A DNA stretch of 64,000 nt from the NCBI RefSeq assembly GCF_003254545.1, contig NZ_QJRH01000057.1:20124-84123 (forward strand). Reading direction: 5' to 3'. Source of the DNA: Flavobacterium tistrianum. GTDB taxonomy: Bacteria; Bacteroidota; Bacteroidia; Flavobacteriales; Flavobacteriaceae. A program made the translations under genes and the position numbers. The notes under the pieces are model-generated. The model ran no database searches. It worked only from the letters and a program-made list of their open reading frames with translations, and was not told the origin of the DNA. Positions 15,531 to 23,787 of this stretch are shown one piece after another. Within the stretch, counting starts at the first letter, position 1, and every line of letters starts with the position of its first letter.

Positions 15531-17702
15531 ATGAAATACTGTCTTTTTATTGCTGTTTGTTTTTTTAACTCGTTTTTGTATTCTCAAGCCAAGAAGAATA
15601 CGGATAGCGTCACCTATTATAACAAGCTTGCAAATACTAATCTGAACAGTAAAAAGTACAATCAGGCCATTTTTTACACAGAAAAGTCAATTATTTTTTG
15701 TGAAGGAAATGGCAAAAAAGAAGATCTAGCCAATCAAACTTTCAAGCTTGGCAAAATCTATTATAATCAGAGAAAATTTGAAGATGCCTTAAAAAACTTC
15801 CACAAAACAGTTTCTTTATTTGATACCTTAAAACCTAGCTGCACAAAAGTTTTGGCTCTGCATTATATTGGAGTAACCAATACTGCCAAAGGAGATTATA
15901 AAACAGCTACGATTTATTATACAAAAGCCCAAGATTTATTAAAAAAGCTAGATATCAAAGACAATGCTGAAGTATTAAATTATCAAAAGGCCTTGGCTTT
16001 TAAAACCAATAACGACCTTAAATCAGCTGTCAAAACTTTTAAAACTATTACCAAAAAACCAGATAATAACGCAATTATAAAAACAAAAGTAGATGCGTAC
16101 TATCAGCTTGGTCTAATTGAAGGACAGCTCAAAAGAAATGATTCGGCAATAATATATTTTGACAAAGCATTAGAATACAATTCTAAAATTAATGATTTTC
16201 CAAAAAAATCAAAAATCATTTTAGCAATAAGCCAATATTATAAACAAAATAAAAATTATGATCTGGCCTACTCTTATTTAGATGAACATTATCAAATTGA
16301 AAATTATCTTTTAAGATTAAAAAATGCCAAAATTGATTTGAACGAATATGAAAAGTTCAAAAAAAATCAATCTTTAAACAATACTATCAAAAGAGAAAGC
16401 GAAGAAAAATTCCAACTAAAAACTTATCGCTATTCTAAGTTAGTCAGCATTTTAGCAATTGCCCTTATTTCGATTTTATCTCTTTTGAGTTTGGCTTTGT
16501 ATAAAAACAACATCATTCGAAATCAGAACAACTTACTTCTTCGCGAAAAAAATAAAGAATTAATTTTAGCAAAAAATAAAGCAGAAAAAGCATCCAAAGC
16601 AAGATCTGAATTTTTGTCGACTGTAAGTCATGAACTCCGGACGCCGTTAAATGCCATTAACGGAATTACCCATATTCTACTTGAAGACAAACCAAAGAAA
16701 AGACAACTTAAGTATTTAGAGTCTTTAAAATTCTCTGGAAACTATTTAACCACTTTTATCAATGAAATTTTAGAAATTAATAAAATTGATTCGACTAAAG
16801 CAGAAGTTGAAAATATCAGCTTTAATTTAAAAGAATTGCTTTTTAATATTCAAAGTTCGTTAAAAGAGCTGGCGACTGCCAACAAAAACTACTTTAATTT
16901 AGAGATAGACAAAGCGATTCCTGATAATTTAATTGGAGATCCTACCAAATTATCTCAGATTATATTAAATTTAATTAACAATGCTTTAAAATTTACTCAG
17001 AACGGACATGTAAATGTTATTGCAAAACTGTATTCGCAAGAAGAAGATAATGCGACAGTGTATTTTGAAATTGTCGATACTGGAATTGGAATTCCAGAAG
17101 ACAAACTTCAAACTGTCTTCGAAAGCTTTTCTCAAGGTTCTATAGAAGTTAATAGAAAGTACGGCGGAACTGGCCTTGGCCTTACTATTGTAAAAAAACT
17201 AATAGAACTTTTAGGAGGAGAAATAAAACTAAAAAGCGAAGTGGGTAAAGGTTCTACTTTTACTTTCAAGCTAAATTTCAAAGTCAACAACGAACCATTG
17301 GAAGTAATTGAAGAAGTAAAACCTTATAATGACAAACAATTGAAAAACAAATCTATTTTATTGATTGAGGACAACAAAATCAATCAGATGATCACTCGTA
17401 AAATGCTGGAAAACAAAAACATTACTTGCGAGATTGTGGACAATGGGGAAGATGCTGTTGAGCTTTTAAAAATCAAACGTTTTGATATGATTTTAATGGA
17501 TGTTCATCTTCCTGGTATTAACGGAACAACTGCAACTAAATTGATTCGTGAGTTTGATAAAGCTACTCCAATTATAGCTTTAACAGCAATTTCGCTTGAC
17601 GAAAATCGCGATATGCTTCTTTCTTTCGGAATGGATGATGTGATTACAAAACCTTTTGTCCCAGACGATTTCTACAGCACTATTGCTAAGTTTTTTAATT
17701 AA
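15531..17702 (+). CDS. TPR-containing hybrid sensor histidine kinase / response regulator
   Basis: A 723-residue hybrid kinase. Order: signal peptide (MKYCLFIAVCFFNSFLYS), periplasmic TPR-like repeats (about residues 25-265), one transmembrane helix near 300-319 (LVSILAIALISILSLLSLALY), coiled coil, HisKA with phospho-acceptor His367 in STVSHELRTPLNAI, HATPase with the N-box NLINNALKFT and GGTGLGL, and a C-terminal receiver with Asp657 in MILMDVHLPG. It probably senses an envelope signal through the TPR domain and relays phosphate to its own receiver. No separate output regulator is adjacent. I chose ATG 15531; a TTG nine bases upstream is possible but adds nothing. Its stop overlaps the convergent lpxK stop by 4 nt. 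Confidence 0.92.
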   Translation: MKYCLFIAVCFFNSFLYSQAKKNTDSVTYYNKLANTNLNSKKYNQAIFYTEKSIIFCEGNGKKEDLANQTFKLGKIYYNQRKFEDALKNFHKTVSLFDTLKPSCTKVLALHYIGVTNTAKGDYKTATIYYTKAQDLLKKLDIKDNAEVLNYQKALAFKTNNDLKSAVKTFKTITKKPDNNAIIKTKVDAYYQLGLIEGQLKRNDSAIIYFDKALEYNSKINDFPKKSKIILAISQYYKQNKNYDLAYSYLDEHYQIENYLLRLKNAKIDLNEYEKFKKNQSLNNTIKRESEEKFQLKTYRYSKLVSILAIALISILSLLSLALYKNNIIRNQNNLLLREKNKELILAKNKAEKASKARSEFLSTVSHELRTPLNAINGITHILLEDKPKKRQLKYLESLKFSGNYLTTFINEILEINKIDSTKAEVENISFNLKELLFNIQSSLKELATANKNYFNLEIDKAIPDNLIGDPTKLSQIILNLINNALKFTQNGHVNVIAKLYSQEEDNATVYFEIVDTGIGIPEDKLQTVFESFSQGSIEVNRKYGGTGLGLTIVKKLIELLGGEIKLKSEVGKGSTFTFKLNFKVNNEPLEVIEEVKPYNDKQLKNKSILLIEDNKINQMITRKMLENKNITCEIVDNGEDAVELLKIKRFDMILMDVHLPGINGTTATKLIREFDKATPIIALTAISLDENRDMLLSFGMDDVITKPFVPDDFYSTIAKFFN

Positions 17703-18748
17703 CTAAGGTTCTGAGATGCTAAGATACTAAGTTCTAAGTTTTCTTTTACATACTCTAAAATCGTAGTATCAAAGTCTTGCTGATGGTTGATGAAAGAGCT
17801 TTTTATTGGCAGATAATATAATTGATCAACTAAATCTGAATCTTTCAAACGTACATAATCTTTCTCGGTTGTAATTATTTTTCTTCCGTTTGCTTTGACT
17901 TTAATCGAATCTAAATCTGCCTCAGAAAAATGGTGATGGTCTGGAAAAGCAAGACATTCATCACTTTCATTTTTTAAATAATCAAAAAATGGTTTTGGTT
18001 TTGCAATTCCAGCCAAAAGAATTTTTGACTCTGACTTAATTTCGTTAACTGTAATTTTTTCACTTTTGCCATAAACTACTAAATCGTAATCTATAAAAGT
18101 AAAAAAGACTTGCTGCGCAGTATTTAATTTCAATTTCAATCTAATTTCTGACTGCTCTTCTTCAGTTAAAATTTTAGGGCATTTTGTCACAACAACAATA
18201 TTTGCTCTTTCTGCTCCACTCCTACTTTCTCTCAAATTCCCAGTTGGCAGCATAAAATCATCTGAGTATAAATCTCCATAAGAGGTCAGTAAAATATAAA
18301 ATCCTGCTTTTACTTTTCTATGCTGATAAGCATCATCCAATAAAATAATTTCTGGTTTTTCATTTTGAGAAAGCAACTGCTGAATTCCGTTTGTACGATT
18401 AGCATCTACTGCCACCATAACATTTGGGAATTTTTGATAAAACTGAAAAGGCTCGTCTCCCAGAATTTCAGCATTCGAATTTTCATCAGCCAAAACAAAA
18501 CCTTCTGATTTTCTCTTGTAACCACGGCTCAAGGTTGCGACTTTGTATTTATCAGATAATAATCGAATCAAATATTCTATTTGTGGGGTTTTTCCAGTTC
18601 CGCCCACACTCAAATTTCCAACAGCAATAACTGGAAGATCAAATGATGTTGATTTCAAAACTCCTTTATCAAAAAGAAAATTACGGATTGAAGTAATAAA
18701 TCCGTATAAAATAGCGAATGGGAAAAGTAATTTTCGAAGTAAGTTCAT
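17699..18748 (-). CDS. lpxK: Tetraacyldisaccharide 4'-kinase
   Basis: LpxK phosphorylates the 4' position of the lipid A disaccharide at the inner membrane and is normally essential in bacteria with lipopolysaccharide. The product from ATG 18748 is 349 residues: an N-terminal amphipathic/membrane segment (LLRKLLFPFAILYGFITS), the P-loop GNLSVGGTGKT at 44-54, LSRGYKRKS, the ILLDDAYQHRKV segment with the Asp/His pair and a C-terminal ITTEKDYVRLKD. A longer reading frame from 18790 would overlap the toxin gene; the family start is MNLLRK. It begins 4 bp after the toxin stop codon, so it may be read from the toxin-antitoxin promoter. Confidence 0.95.
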   Translation of the reverse strand: MNLLRKLLFPFAILYGFITSIRNFLFDKGVLKSTSFDLPVIAVGNLSVGGTGKTPQIEYLIRLLSDKYKVATLSRGYKRKSEGFVLADENSNAEILGDEPFQFYQKFPNVMVAVDANRTNGIQQLLSQNEKPEIILLDDAYQHRKVKAGFYILLTSYGDLYSDDFMLPTGNLRESRSGAERANIVVVTKCPKILTEEEQSEIRLKLKLNTAQQVFFTFIDYDLVVYGKSEKITVNEIKSESKILLAGIAKPKPFFDYLKNESDECLAFPDHHHFSEADLDSIKVKANGRKIITTEKDYVRLKDSDLVDQLYYLPIKSSFINHQQDFDTTILEYVKENLELSILASQNLS

Positions 18749-18752
18749 AAAG

Positions 18753-19034
18753 TTATTTATCTGAATAATGACCTTTTGCAGAAACGACAAAAATTGTCAC
18801 AGTATCATCTTCTAGATCATATATCATTCTGTCTTTTTGATTTATTCGTCTCGACCAAAAACCAGTAAGTTCATACTTTAATGGCTCAGGATTACCACTT
18901 CCTTCGAAAGGTGTTTCAGAAAGCTCTAAAAGAATTTTCTCGATATTTTTAATACTCTTTTTATCTCCTAACTTATAATGCTGAATAATGTTTTTTTTAG
19001 CTAATTCTTTTATTTCAATCCTAAACTTCCCCAT
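18753..19034 (-). CDS. Txe/YoeB-like addiction module toxin
   Basis: A 93-residue protein of the RelE superfamily. It has the N-terminal FRIEIKELAKKNI strand-helix, the SGNPEPLKYELTGFWSRRINQKDRMIYDL core with the Glu and Arg residues used by YoeB-type ribonucleases, and a C-terminal FVVSAKGHYSD with the His-Tyr pair. YoeB toxins cleave mRNA on the ribosome. The gene overlaps the antitoxin gene by 25 nt, longer than the usual few bases, so an internal start is conceivable, but no better ATG exists before the conserved region. It lies between the antitoxin and lpxK. Confidence 0.85.
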   Translation of the reverse strand: MGKFRIEIKELAKKNIIQHYKLGDKKSIKNIEKILLELSETPFEGSGNPEPLKYELTGFWSRRINQKDRMIYDLEDDTVTIFVVSAKGHYSDK

Positions 19035-19252
19035 ACATCCTTAGGATTAACTTCAGTACTATTTTTACTTTTGGCAGATTTCAAAACCATATCTACAAAT
19101 TCTGGATTATATGGACTTTCTTCTTCATTAACCTGTCCATAACTATCTGTCTCTACAATTTCAATACCATCAAGACCTTTAAAAAAAACTTCGAACATTT
19201 CCATAAATGCTTTTCCTGTCTTCGTGCGTTCGTTAATTTTTATTGTAGTCAT
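19010..19252 (-). CDS. Putative antitoxin of the YoeB-like module
   Basis: An 80-residue acidic protein directly upstream of and overlapping the toxin gene. It starts MTTIKINERTKTGKAFMEMF and has an extended acidic C-terminal half (SYGQVNEEESPYNPEFVDMV) as expected for a toxin-neutralising region. I recognise no Phd/YefM signature with certainty; antitoxins annotated as DUF2683-like in Bacteroidota are a possible match. The first 20 residues resemble a ribbon-helix-helix or Phd-type DNA-binding start, which would allow autoregulation at the inverted repeat upstream. Confidence 0.75.
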   Translation of the reverse strand: MTTIKINERTKTGKAFMEMFEVFFKGLDGIEIVETDSYGQVNEEESPYNPEFVDMVLKSAKSKNSTEVNPKDVWGSLGLK

Positions 19253-19280
19253 GACTTACTAAATTAAATTATAACCTTAC

Positions 19281-19328
19281 AATTAATAAATTATTAAAAA
19301 TTAATATTTTATTAATTACGCAAATATA
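19281..19328 (-). promoter_or_regulatory. Toxin-antitoxin promoter and candidate operator
   Basis: On the minus strand a TATATTTG element (19321-19328) precedes a 10-bp inverted repeat, AATTAATAAA (19281-19290) with TTTATTAATT (19308-19317). The repeat lies between the -7 box and the antitoxin start at 19252, where autorepression by an antitoxin-toxin complex would act. Confidence 0.55.
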
Positions 19329-19427
19329 CAAAATCAAATCGCTTCATGAAGACACTCAAAAGCCAGATTTATGAAACTGTATTTTTTTTCGTTAATTTGT
19401 TCGAGGTTTTGGCACAAGTAATAGAAC

Positions 19428-19456
19428 TTGAAACATGAAACCTAAAACTTGAAACA
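19428..19456. repeat. TTGAAAC word repeat
   Basis: Words like CTTGAAAC and ATGAAACC repeat just before the Nif3 gene. The complement occurs at 28593-28622 and an inverted pair at 28660-28689. Confidence 0.6.
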
Positions 19457-19466
19457 AAAAATAAAA

Positions 19467-20561
19467 ATGAAAATCAAAAATATTATATCGGTTCTTGAAG
19501 AAATGTCTCCTTTGGCTTACGCCGAAGATTTTGACAATGTCGGACTTTTAGTTGGAGATTCTGAAGCCGAAAGCACTGGCGTTTTAGTTTGCCACGATGC
19601 CTTAGAAAATGTAATTGATGAAGCAATTGCTAAAAATTGCAATTTGATAGTTTGTTTTCATCCGATATTATTCTCTGGAATTAAAAAAATTACAGGTAAA
19701 AATTATGTTGAACGCGCTATTTTAAAAGCAATTAAAAATGACATTGCTATTTATGCCGTTCATACCGCACTTGACAATCATTCGCAAGGGGTGAATAAAA
19801 TTTTCTGTGATGCTTTAGGATTGACAAATACCAAAGTTTTGATTCCGAAACAAAATTTCATTCAAAAATTAGTCACTTTTACCGTTCCAGATAATGCCGA
19901 TAAAGTTCGAAATGCCTTATTTGAAGCTGGCGCAGGAACAATTGGCAATTATGACAATTGCAGTTTTAACTCTAAAGGAACTGGAACTTATAAAGGAAAT
20001 TCCGATAGCAATCCAGTAATTGGTGAGCGTCATGAATTAACAAAAACTGAGGAAATAAAAATTGAAGTTACTTTTGAAAAACATTTGCAATCCCGCATTC
20101 TAAAAGCACTTTTTGCCAATCATATCTACGAAGAAGTCGCCTATGAGATTTATAATCTTGAGAATTCACACCAAAATATTGGTTTAGGAATGATTGGCGA
20201 ATTTGAAACTGAAATGGATGAAAAAGATTTTCTTCATTTTGTAAAAGATAAAATGATTGCTGATGGAATTCGTCATTCTGCTTTTTTAGGCAAAAAAATA
20301 AAAAAAGTGGCCGTTTTGGGCGGTTCAGGAAGTTTTGCCATAAAAAATGCAATTCAGGCTGGAGCAGATGCATTTTTGACCGCCGATTTAAAATATCACC
20401 AATTTTATGAAGCCGAAAACAAGTTACTTTTGGCAGATATTGGTCATTTTGAGAGTGAACGCTATACAAAAAATTATATTGTTGATTATCTTCGAAAAAA
20501 AATTCTTAATTTTGCAATCATTTTATCGGAAGAAAATACAAATCCAGTTAAGTACTTATAA
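19467..20561 (+). CDS. Nif3-like dinuclear metal centre protein
   Basis: A 364-residue member of the Nif3 family (DUF34, YqfO type). N-terminal KNIISVLEEMSPLAYAEDFDNVGLLVGD, metal-site CFHPILFSGIKKITG and AVHTALDNHSQGVN, a central PII-like insertion (about residues 125-230), then the C-terminal half AVLGGSGSFAIKNAIQAGADAFLTADLKYHQFYE and DIGHFESER with the remaining metal ligands. These proteins form hexamers with a two-metal site in each subunit; GTP cyclohydrolase-like or metal-chaperone roles have been suggested but not settled. I chose ATG 19467 over a TTG 18 bp upstream. It sits 3 bp before the next gene, so the two are co-translated. Confidence 0.92.
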   Translation: MKIKNIISVLEEMSPLAYAEDFDNVGLLVGDSEAESTGVLVCHDALENVIDEAIAKNCNLIVCFHPILFSGIKKITGKNYVERAILKAIKNDIAIYAVHTALDNHSQGVNKIFCDALGLTNTKVLIPKQNFIQKLVTFTVPDNADKVRNALFEAGAGTIGNYDNCSFNSKGTGTYKGNSDSNPVIGERHELTKTEEIKIEVTFEKHLQSRILKALFANHIYEEVAYEIYNLENSHQNIGLGMIGEFETEMDEKDFLHFVKDKMIADGIRHSAFLGKKIKKVAVLGGSGSFAIKNAIQAGADAFLTADLKYHQFYEAENKLLLADIGHFESERYTKNYIVDYLRKKILNFAIILSEENTNPVKYL

Positions 20562-20564
20562 AAT

Positions 20565-21344
20565 ATGACGAATACGAAAGAATTAAGTGTTGAGGACAAG
20601 TTAAGAGCAATATACGATTTACAGCTTATTGACTCTAGAATTGACGAAATCAGAAACGTTAGAGGAGAACTTCCTTTAGAGGTTGAAGATTTAGAAGATG
20701 AAGTTGCAGGTTTGAGCACTCGTTCAGAGAAACTGAAAGGTGAACTTGAAGTGATTGAGGAGCAAATCAAAGCAAAGAAAATTGCTATTGAGGAGCATAA
20801 AGAGGTTATTAAAAAGTACACAAAACAACAAGAATCAGTACGTAACAACAGAGAATTTAATTCTTTGACAAAAGAAGTTGAATTTCAAGAATTAGAAATT
20901 CAATTGGCTGAAAAGCAAATCAAAGAAATGAAAGCTTCTATTGAGCACAAAAAAGAAGTTATTTCTAACTTAAAAGAAAAACTTGATGCTAAAAGCTCTC
21001 ATTTAAAACATAAAAAATCTGAGTTAGATGCTATTATGGCTGAAACTCAGAAAGAAGAAACTTTCTTAACTGAGAAATCTGCTGAGTATGCTGCACAAAT
21101 CGAAGACAGATTATTAGCAGCTTACAACAGAATCAGAAGCAGCGTTCGTAACGGATTAGCTGTAGTTTCTATCGAAAGAGGAGCTTCTGCTGGATCTTTC
21201 TTTACAATTCCACCTCAAACTCAGGTTGAAATTGCTTCAAGAAAGAAAATCATCACAGATGAGCACTCTGGAAGAATCTTAGTTGATACGCAATTAGCTG
21301 AAGAAGAAAAAGAAAAAATGGAACAATTGTTCGCAAAATTCTAA
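20565..21344 (+). CDS. Coiled-coil protein of the C4 zinc-ribbon (zf-RING_7) family, cysteines lost
   Basis: A 259-residue protein: a long coiled coil (about residues 10-180, rich in Glu/Lys heptads) and a short C-terminal domain. Gene order after Nif3 and the C-terminal GASAGSFFTIPPQTQVEIASRKKIITDEHSGRILVD (in part) match the C4-type zinc-ribbon family that accompanies Nif3 in many bacteria. In that family four cysteines occur as CxxC pairs before IPPQ and before GRIL; here the positions hold Ala, Ser, Asp and Ser, and the whole protein has no cysteine. The fold may persist without zinc. The likely role, RNA or nucleic acid binding, is inference. Confidence 0.85.
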   Translation: MTNTKELSVEDKLRAIYDLQLIDSRIDEIRNVRGELPLEVEDLEDEVAGLSTRSEKLKGELEVIEEQIKAKKIAIEEHKEVIKKYTKQQESVRNNREFNSLTKEVEFQELEIQLAEKQIKEMKASIEHKKEVISNLKEKLDAKSSHLKHKKSELDAIMAETQKEETFLTEKSAEYAAQIEDRLLAAYNRIRSSVRNGLAVVSIERGASAGSFFTIPPQTQVEIASRKKIITDEHSGRILVDTQLAEEEKEKMEQLFAKF

Positions 21345-21350
21345 ATATCA

Positions 21351-21379
21351 AGTCCCGATTTAATCGGGACTTTTTTTTT
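21351..21379 (+). terminator. Intrinsic terminator after the coiled-coil gene
   Basis: AGTCCCGAT and ATCGGGACT arms with a 3-nt loop followed by nine T residues. Confidence 0.9.
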
Positions 21380-21393
21380 GCAATTATTTTTTT

Positions 21394-21472
21394 GCCACAG
21401 ATTAAAAGAATTAACACAGATTAAATTATTCTTATGCTGAATAAAATCTTTTTAATCCTTTTAATCTGTGGC
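21394..21472. repeat. Dispersed inverted repeat, GCCACAGATT family, copy 3
   Basis: GCCACAGATT (21394-21403) pairs with AATCTGTGGC (21463-21472). The start codon assigned to the downstream hydrolase (21434) lies inside this repeat. Confidence 0.85.
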
Positions 21473-22366
21473 AAAACATTTTTTACCTTTAGAAAAAAAA
21501 TTAAAGTTTTGGGAATTAAAAAAGGCATTCGTTTTATTACATTAAAATCAGTTGGATCTTATATTAATTTTTTGAGTTATGTGCGTCCTCAGAAAGCCAC
21601 GGAACTTTCGTATGCCCTTTTCAGCCAGCCTCGAATTGGCCGATTAAAAAAAGAGGAACTTCCAAAAGTTTTGCGACATACAGAAACAGAAATATTTCAT
21701 CATAACGAACATCATTTCCAAACCTATATCTGGAAGGGAAATGAAACTAAAATTCTTTTAGTTCACGGATGGGAAAGCAATGCCGCTCGTTGGAAAAAGA
21801 CTTTACCACATCTTCAAAAATCTGGAAGTACCATTATAGCTATTGATGCACCCGCACACGGACAAAGCAGCGGAAAAGAATTTAATGTTCCGCTTTATGC
21901 AGAATTTATCAATAAAGCAGTAGAAAAATATCAGCCAGAAATTATTATTGGGCATTCTATTGGCGGTGCTGCCTGCGTCTACCATCAATATTTGTTTCCG
22001 AATACGAGCATCAACAAAATGGTTATTCTTGGCGCTCCTTCAGATTTAAAAACTTTGATTGACAATTATATTTCGATGCTTAGTTTGAATAGAAGAATGT
22101 TGCCCCTTTTGGAAAGCAAATTCATAAATCGTTTCAATTTTAAGCTGGAAGATTTTTCGGGACAAAAATTTGCGTCAGAAATTACAATTCCCGGCTTCAT
22201 TGCTCATGACACTTCAGACAAAATTGTTGCTTTTGCAGAAGGAAAAAAAATAGCACAAGGTTGGAAAAACAGCCAATTTGTAGAAACCAGCGGTCTAGGT
22301 CACGGAATGCATGACGATCAATTGTATGACAAAGTGATTGAGTTTTTGTTTGAAGGTTCAAAGTAA
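21434..22366 (+). CDS. Alpha/beta hydrolase
   Basis: A 310-residue alpha/beta hydrolase fold protein: oxyanion LLVHGWESNAARW, strand IIAIDAPAHGQSSG, nucleophile elbow IIIGHSIGGAACV with catalytic Ser, Asp in IAHDTSDKIV and the His in TSGLGHGMHDD. It is probably a serine esterase or lipase; substrate unknown. The only ATG (21434) lies within a dispersed GCCACAGATT repeat, so residues 1-15 or so (MLNKIFLILLICGKTFF) are repeat-encoded and make a fortuitous hydrophobic stretch. A non-ATG start near 21500, before VLGIKKGIRFITLK, is the alternative. The ABM-domain gene follows after 88 bp. Confidence 0.85.
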   Translation: MLNKIFLILLICGKTFFTFRKKIKVLGIKKGIRFITLKSVGSYINFLSYVRPQKATELSYALFSQPRIGRLKKEELPKVLRHTETEIFHHNEHHFQTYIWKGNETKILLVHGWESNAARWKKTLPHLQKSGSTIIAIDAPAHGQSSGKEFNVPLYAEFINKAVEKYQPEIIIGHSIGGAACVYHQYLFPNTSINKMVILGAPSDLKTLIDNYISMLSLNRRMLPLLESKFINRFNFKLEDFSGQKFASEITIPGFIAHDTSDKIVAFAEGKKIAQGWKNSQFVETSGLGHGMHDDQLYDKVIEFLFEGSK

Positions 22367-22400
22367 CAAAGACTCAAAACTGCAAAGGTTTTCTGATTCA

Positions 22401-22446
22401 ACTCATAATTCATAACTCATAATTCATAACTTATAATTCATAATTC
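22401..22446. repeat. Tandem repeat of about 15 bp (ACTCATAATTCATA)
   Basis: About three imperfect copies of an ACTCATAATTCATA unit lie between the hydrolase and the ABM-domain gene, ending 9 bp before the next start. Confidence 0.75.
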
Positions 22447-22454
22447 TAGAAAAG

Positions 22455-22802
22455 ATGATCGCCGTAATTTTTGAAGTGATTCCGAACGAAGGAAAAAAAG
22501 AAGAATATCTAGATATTGCAGCGAGTCTGCGTCCGGAATTAAATAATATTGAAGGATTTATTTCGATAGAGCGATTTCAAAGTTTTACCAATCCTTCAAA
22601 AGTACTGTCTCTATCTTTTTGGAAAGATGAAGAAAGTATTCAGCAATGGCGAAATCTGGAAATGCATCGTCATGCGCAGGCAAAAGGCAGAAATGAAGTT
22701 TTTAAAGATTATCATTTAAGAATTGCTACTGTTGTTCGTGATTATGGAATGTTCGACAGAAAAGAAATTCCAGAAGATAGTTCTATTTTTCATGATTCGT
22801 AA
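22455..22802 (+). CDS. Antibiotic biosynthesis monooxygenase (ABM) domain protein
   Basis: A 115-residue ferredoxin-like fold protein of the ABM family: AVIFEVIPNEGKKEEYLDIA, the IEGFISIERFQS strand, and VLSLSFWKDEESIQQWRNLEMHRHAQAKGRN with the conserved Trp and His. Family members include cofactor-independent monooxygenases and heme-degrading enzymes (IsdG), but a heme ligand cannot be confirmed here. It is on the same strand as the hydrolase upstream and rluF downstream, separated from both by repeat-rich spacers. Confidence 0.85.
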   Translation: MIAVIFEVIPNEGKKEEYLDIAASLRPELNNIEGFISIERFQSFTNPSKVLSLSFWKDEESIQQWRNLEMHRHAQAKGRNEVFKDYHLRIATVVRDYGMFDRKEIPEDSSIFHDS

Positions 22803-22847
22803 AAAAGGTTCAAAGTTACAGAGGCTCAAAGAAACAAAGTTTTTTTT

Positions 22848-22891
22848 CCAAAAATCTAAAATCTAAAGTCTGAAATCTAAAATTCTAAGAT
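22848..22891. repeat. AAATCTAAAATCT word repeat
   Basis: Related to the tract at 1350-1430; it fills the spacer before rluF. Confidence 0.55.
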
Positions 22892-22906
22892 GTCTAAACT
22901 TTTGTC

Positions 22907-22914
22907 TACTTTTG
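22907..22914 (+). promoter_or_regulatory. Candidate -7 element (TACTTTTG) for rluF
   Basis: TAnnTTTG ends 4 bp before the assigned ATG at 22919, so the transcript would be leaderless or nearly so if this box is used. Confidence 0.4.
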
Positions 22915-22918
22915 CAAT

Positions 22919-23752
22919 ATGGAAGAAAATTTAAAACGTCTGAATAAATTTATTGGAGAAACGGGTTATTGTTCTCGTCGTGAAGCTGATAAATTAATTG
23001 AAGAAGGACGCGTAACTATAAATGGCGCTGTGGCTGAAATGGGGACTAAAGTTTCTCCAGATGACGAAATACGTATTAATGGCAAATTAATCGTAGAGAA
23101 AAACGAAAAAATGGTTTATCTGGCTTTCAATAAACCTGTCGGAATTGAATGCACGACCAATCTTGAAGTTAAAAACAATATTGTTGATTATATAAATTAT
23201 CCAAAACGTATTTTCCCAATTGGAAGATTGGATAAAGCCAGTGAAGGATTAATTTTTATGACGAATGACGGTGATATCGTAAATAAGATTCTTCGAGCCA
23301 GAAATAATCACGAAAAAGAATATACTGTTACGGTAAACAAACCTATAACAGAACGTTTTATTCAGCGTATGGGAAATGGTGTTCCGATTCTGGATACTGT
23401 GACCAAAAAATGCAAAGTAGAGCAAATTAGCAAATACACTTTTAAGATCATTTTAACGCAAGGATTAAACCGTCAGATTAGAAGAATGTCTGAATATTTG
23501 GGTTATGAAGTTACGGCCTTAAAACGTATCAGAATCATTAATATTTCTTTAGACGTTCCGGTTGGAAGATACAGGGATTTAACTGATGCAGAAATAAAAG
23601 AGCTGAATCAGTTAATTGAGCCTTCAAGTAAAACTGAAGAAGCGAGTTTTCCTAAAGTTGAAAATTCGGCTTCAAGTGCAACTCCAACTAGAAGAAAAAA
23701 TTTTATCTCAAAACATGACCCTCGATTTAAAAAAAGAGGAGATAATAAATAA
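22919..23752 (+). CDS. rluF: 23S rRNA pseudouridine(2604) synthase
   Basis: The 277-residue protein has an N-terminal S4 RNA-binding domain ([21 protein letters not shown], residues 7-27) and an RsuA/RluB-type catalytic domain with Asp105 in [13 protein letters not shown]. It tracks E. coli RluF closely through RAxNxHEKEYx[19 protein letters not shown] and [19 protein letters not shown], supporting the RluF rather than the RluB assignment. RluF isomerises U2604 (and weakly tRNA-Tyr U35) in E. coli. The C-terminal 35 residues are a basic, low-complexity tail. A strong bidirectional terminator follows. Confidence 0.92.
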   Translation: MEENLKRLNKFIGETGYCSRREADKLIEEGRVTINGAVAEMGTKVSPDDEIRINGKLIVEKNEKMVYLAFNKPVGIECTTNLEVKNNIVDYINYPKRIFPIGRLDKASEGLIFMTNDGDIVNKILRARNNHEKEYTVTVNKPITERFIQRMGNGVPILDTVTKKCKVEQISKYTFKIILTQGLNRQIRRMSEYLGYEVTALKRIRIINISLDVPVGRYRDLTDAEIKELNQLIEPSSKTEEASFPKVENSASSATPTRRKNFISKHDPRFKKRGDNK

Positions 23753-23755
23753 AGA

Positions 23756-23787
23756 AAATCCCATTCAAACGAATGGGATTTTTTTTG
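23756..23787. terminator. Bidirectional terminator, rluF / DUF4173 gene
   Basis: AATCCCATTC-type arm pairs with GAATGGGATT around loop AAAC; T-run on the plus strand and A-run on the other. Confidence 0.9.
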
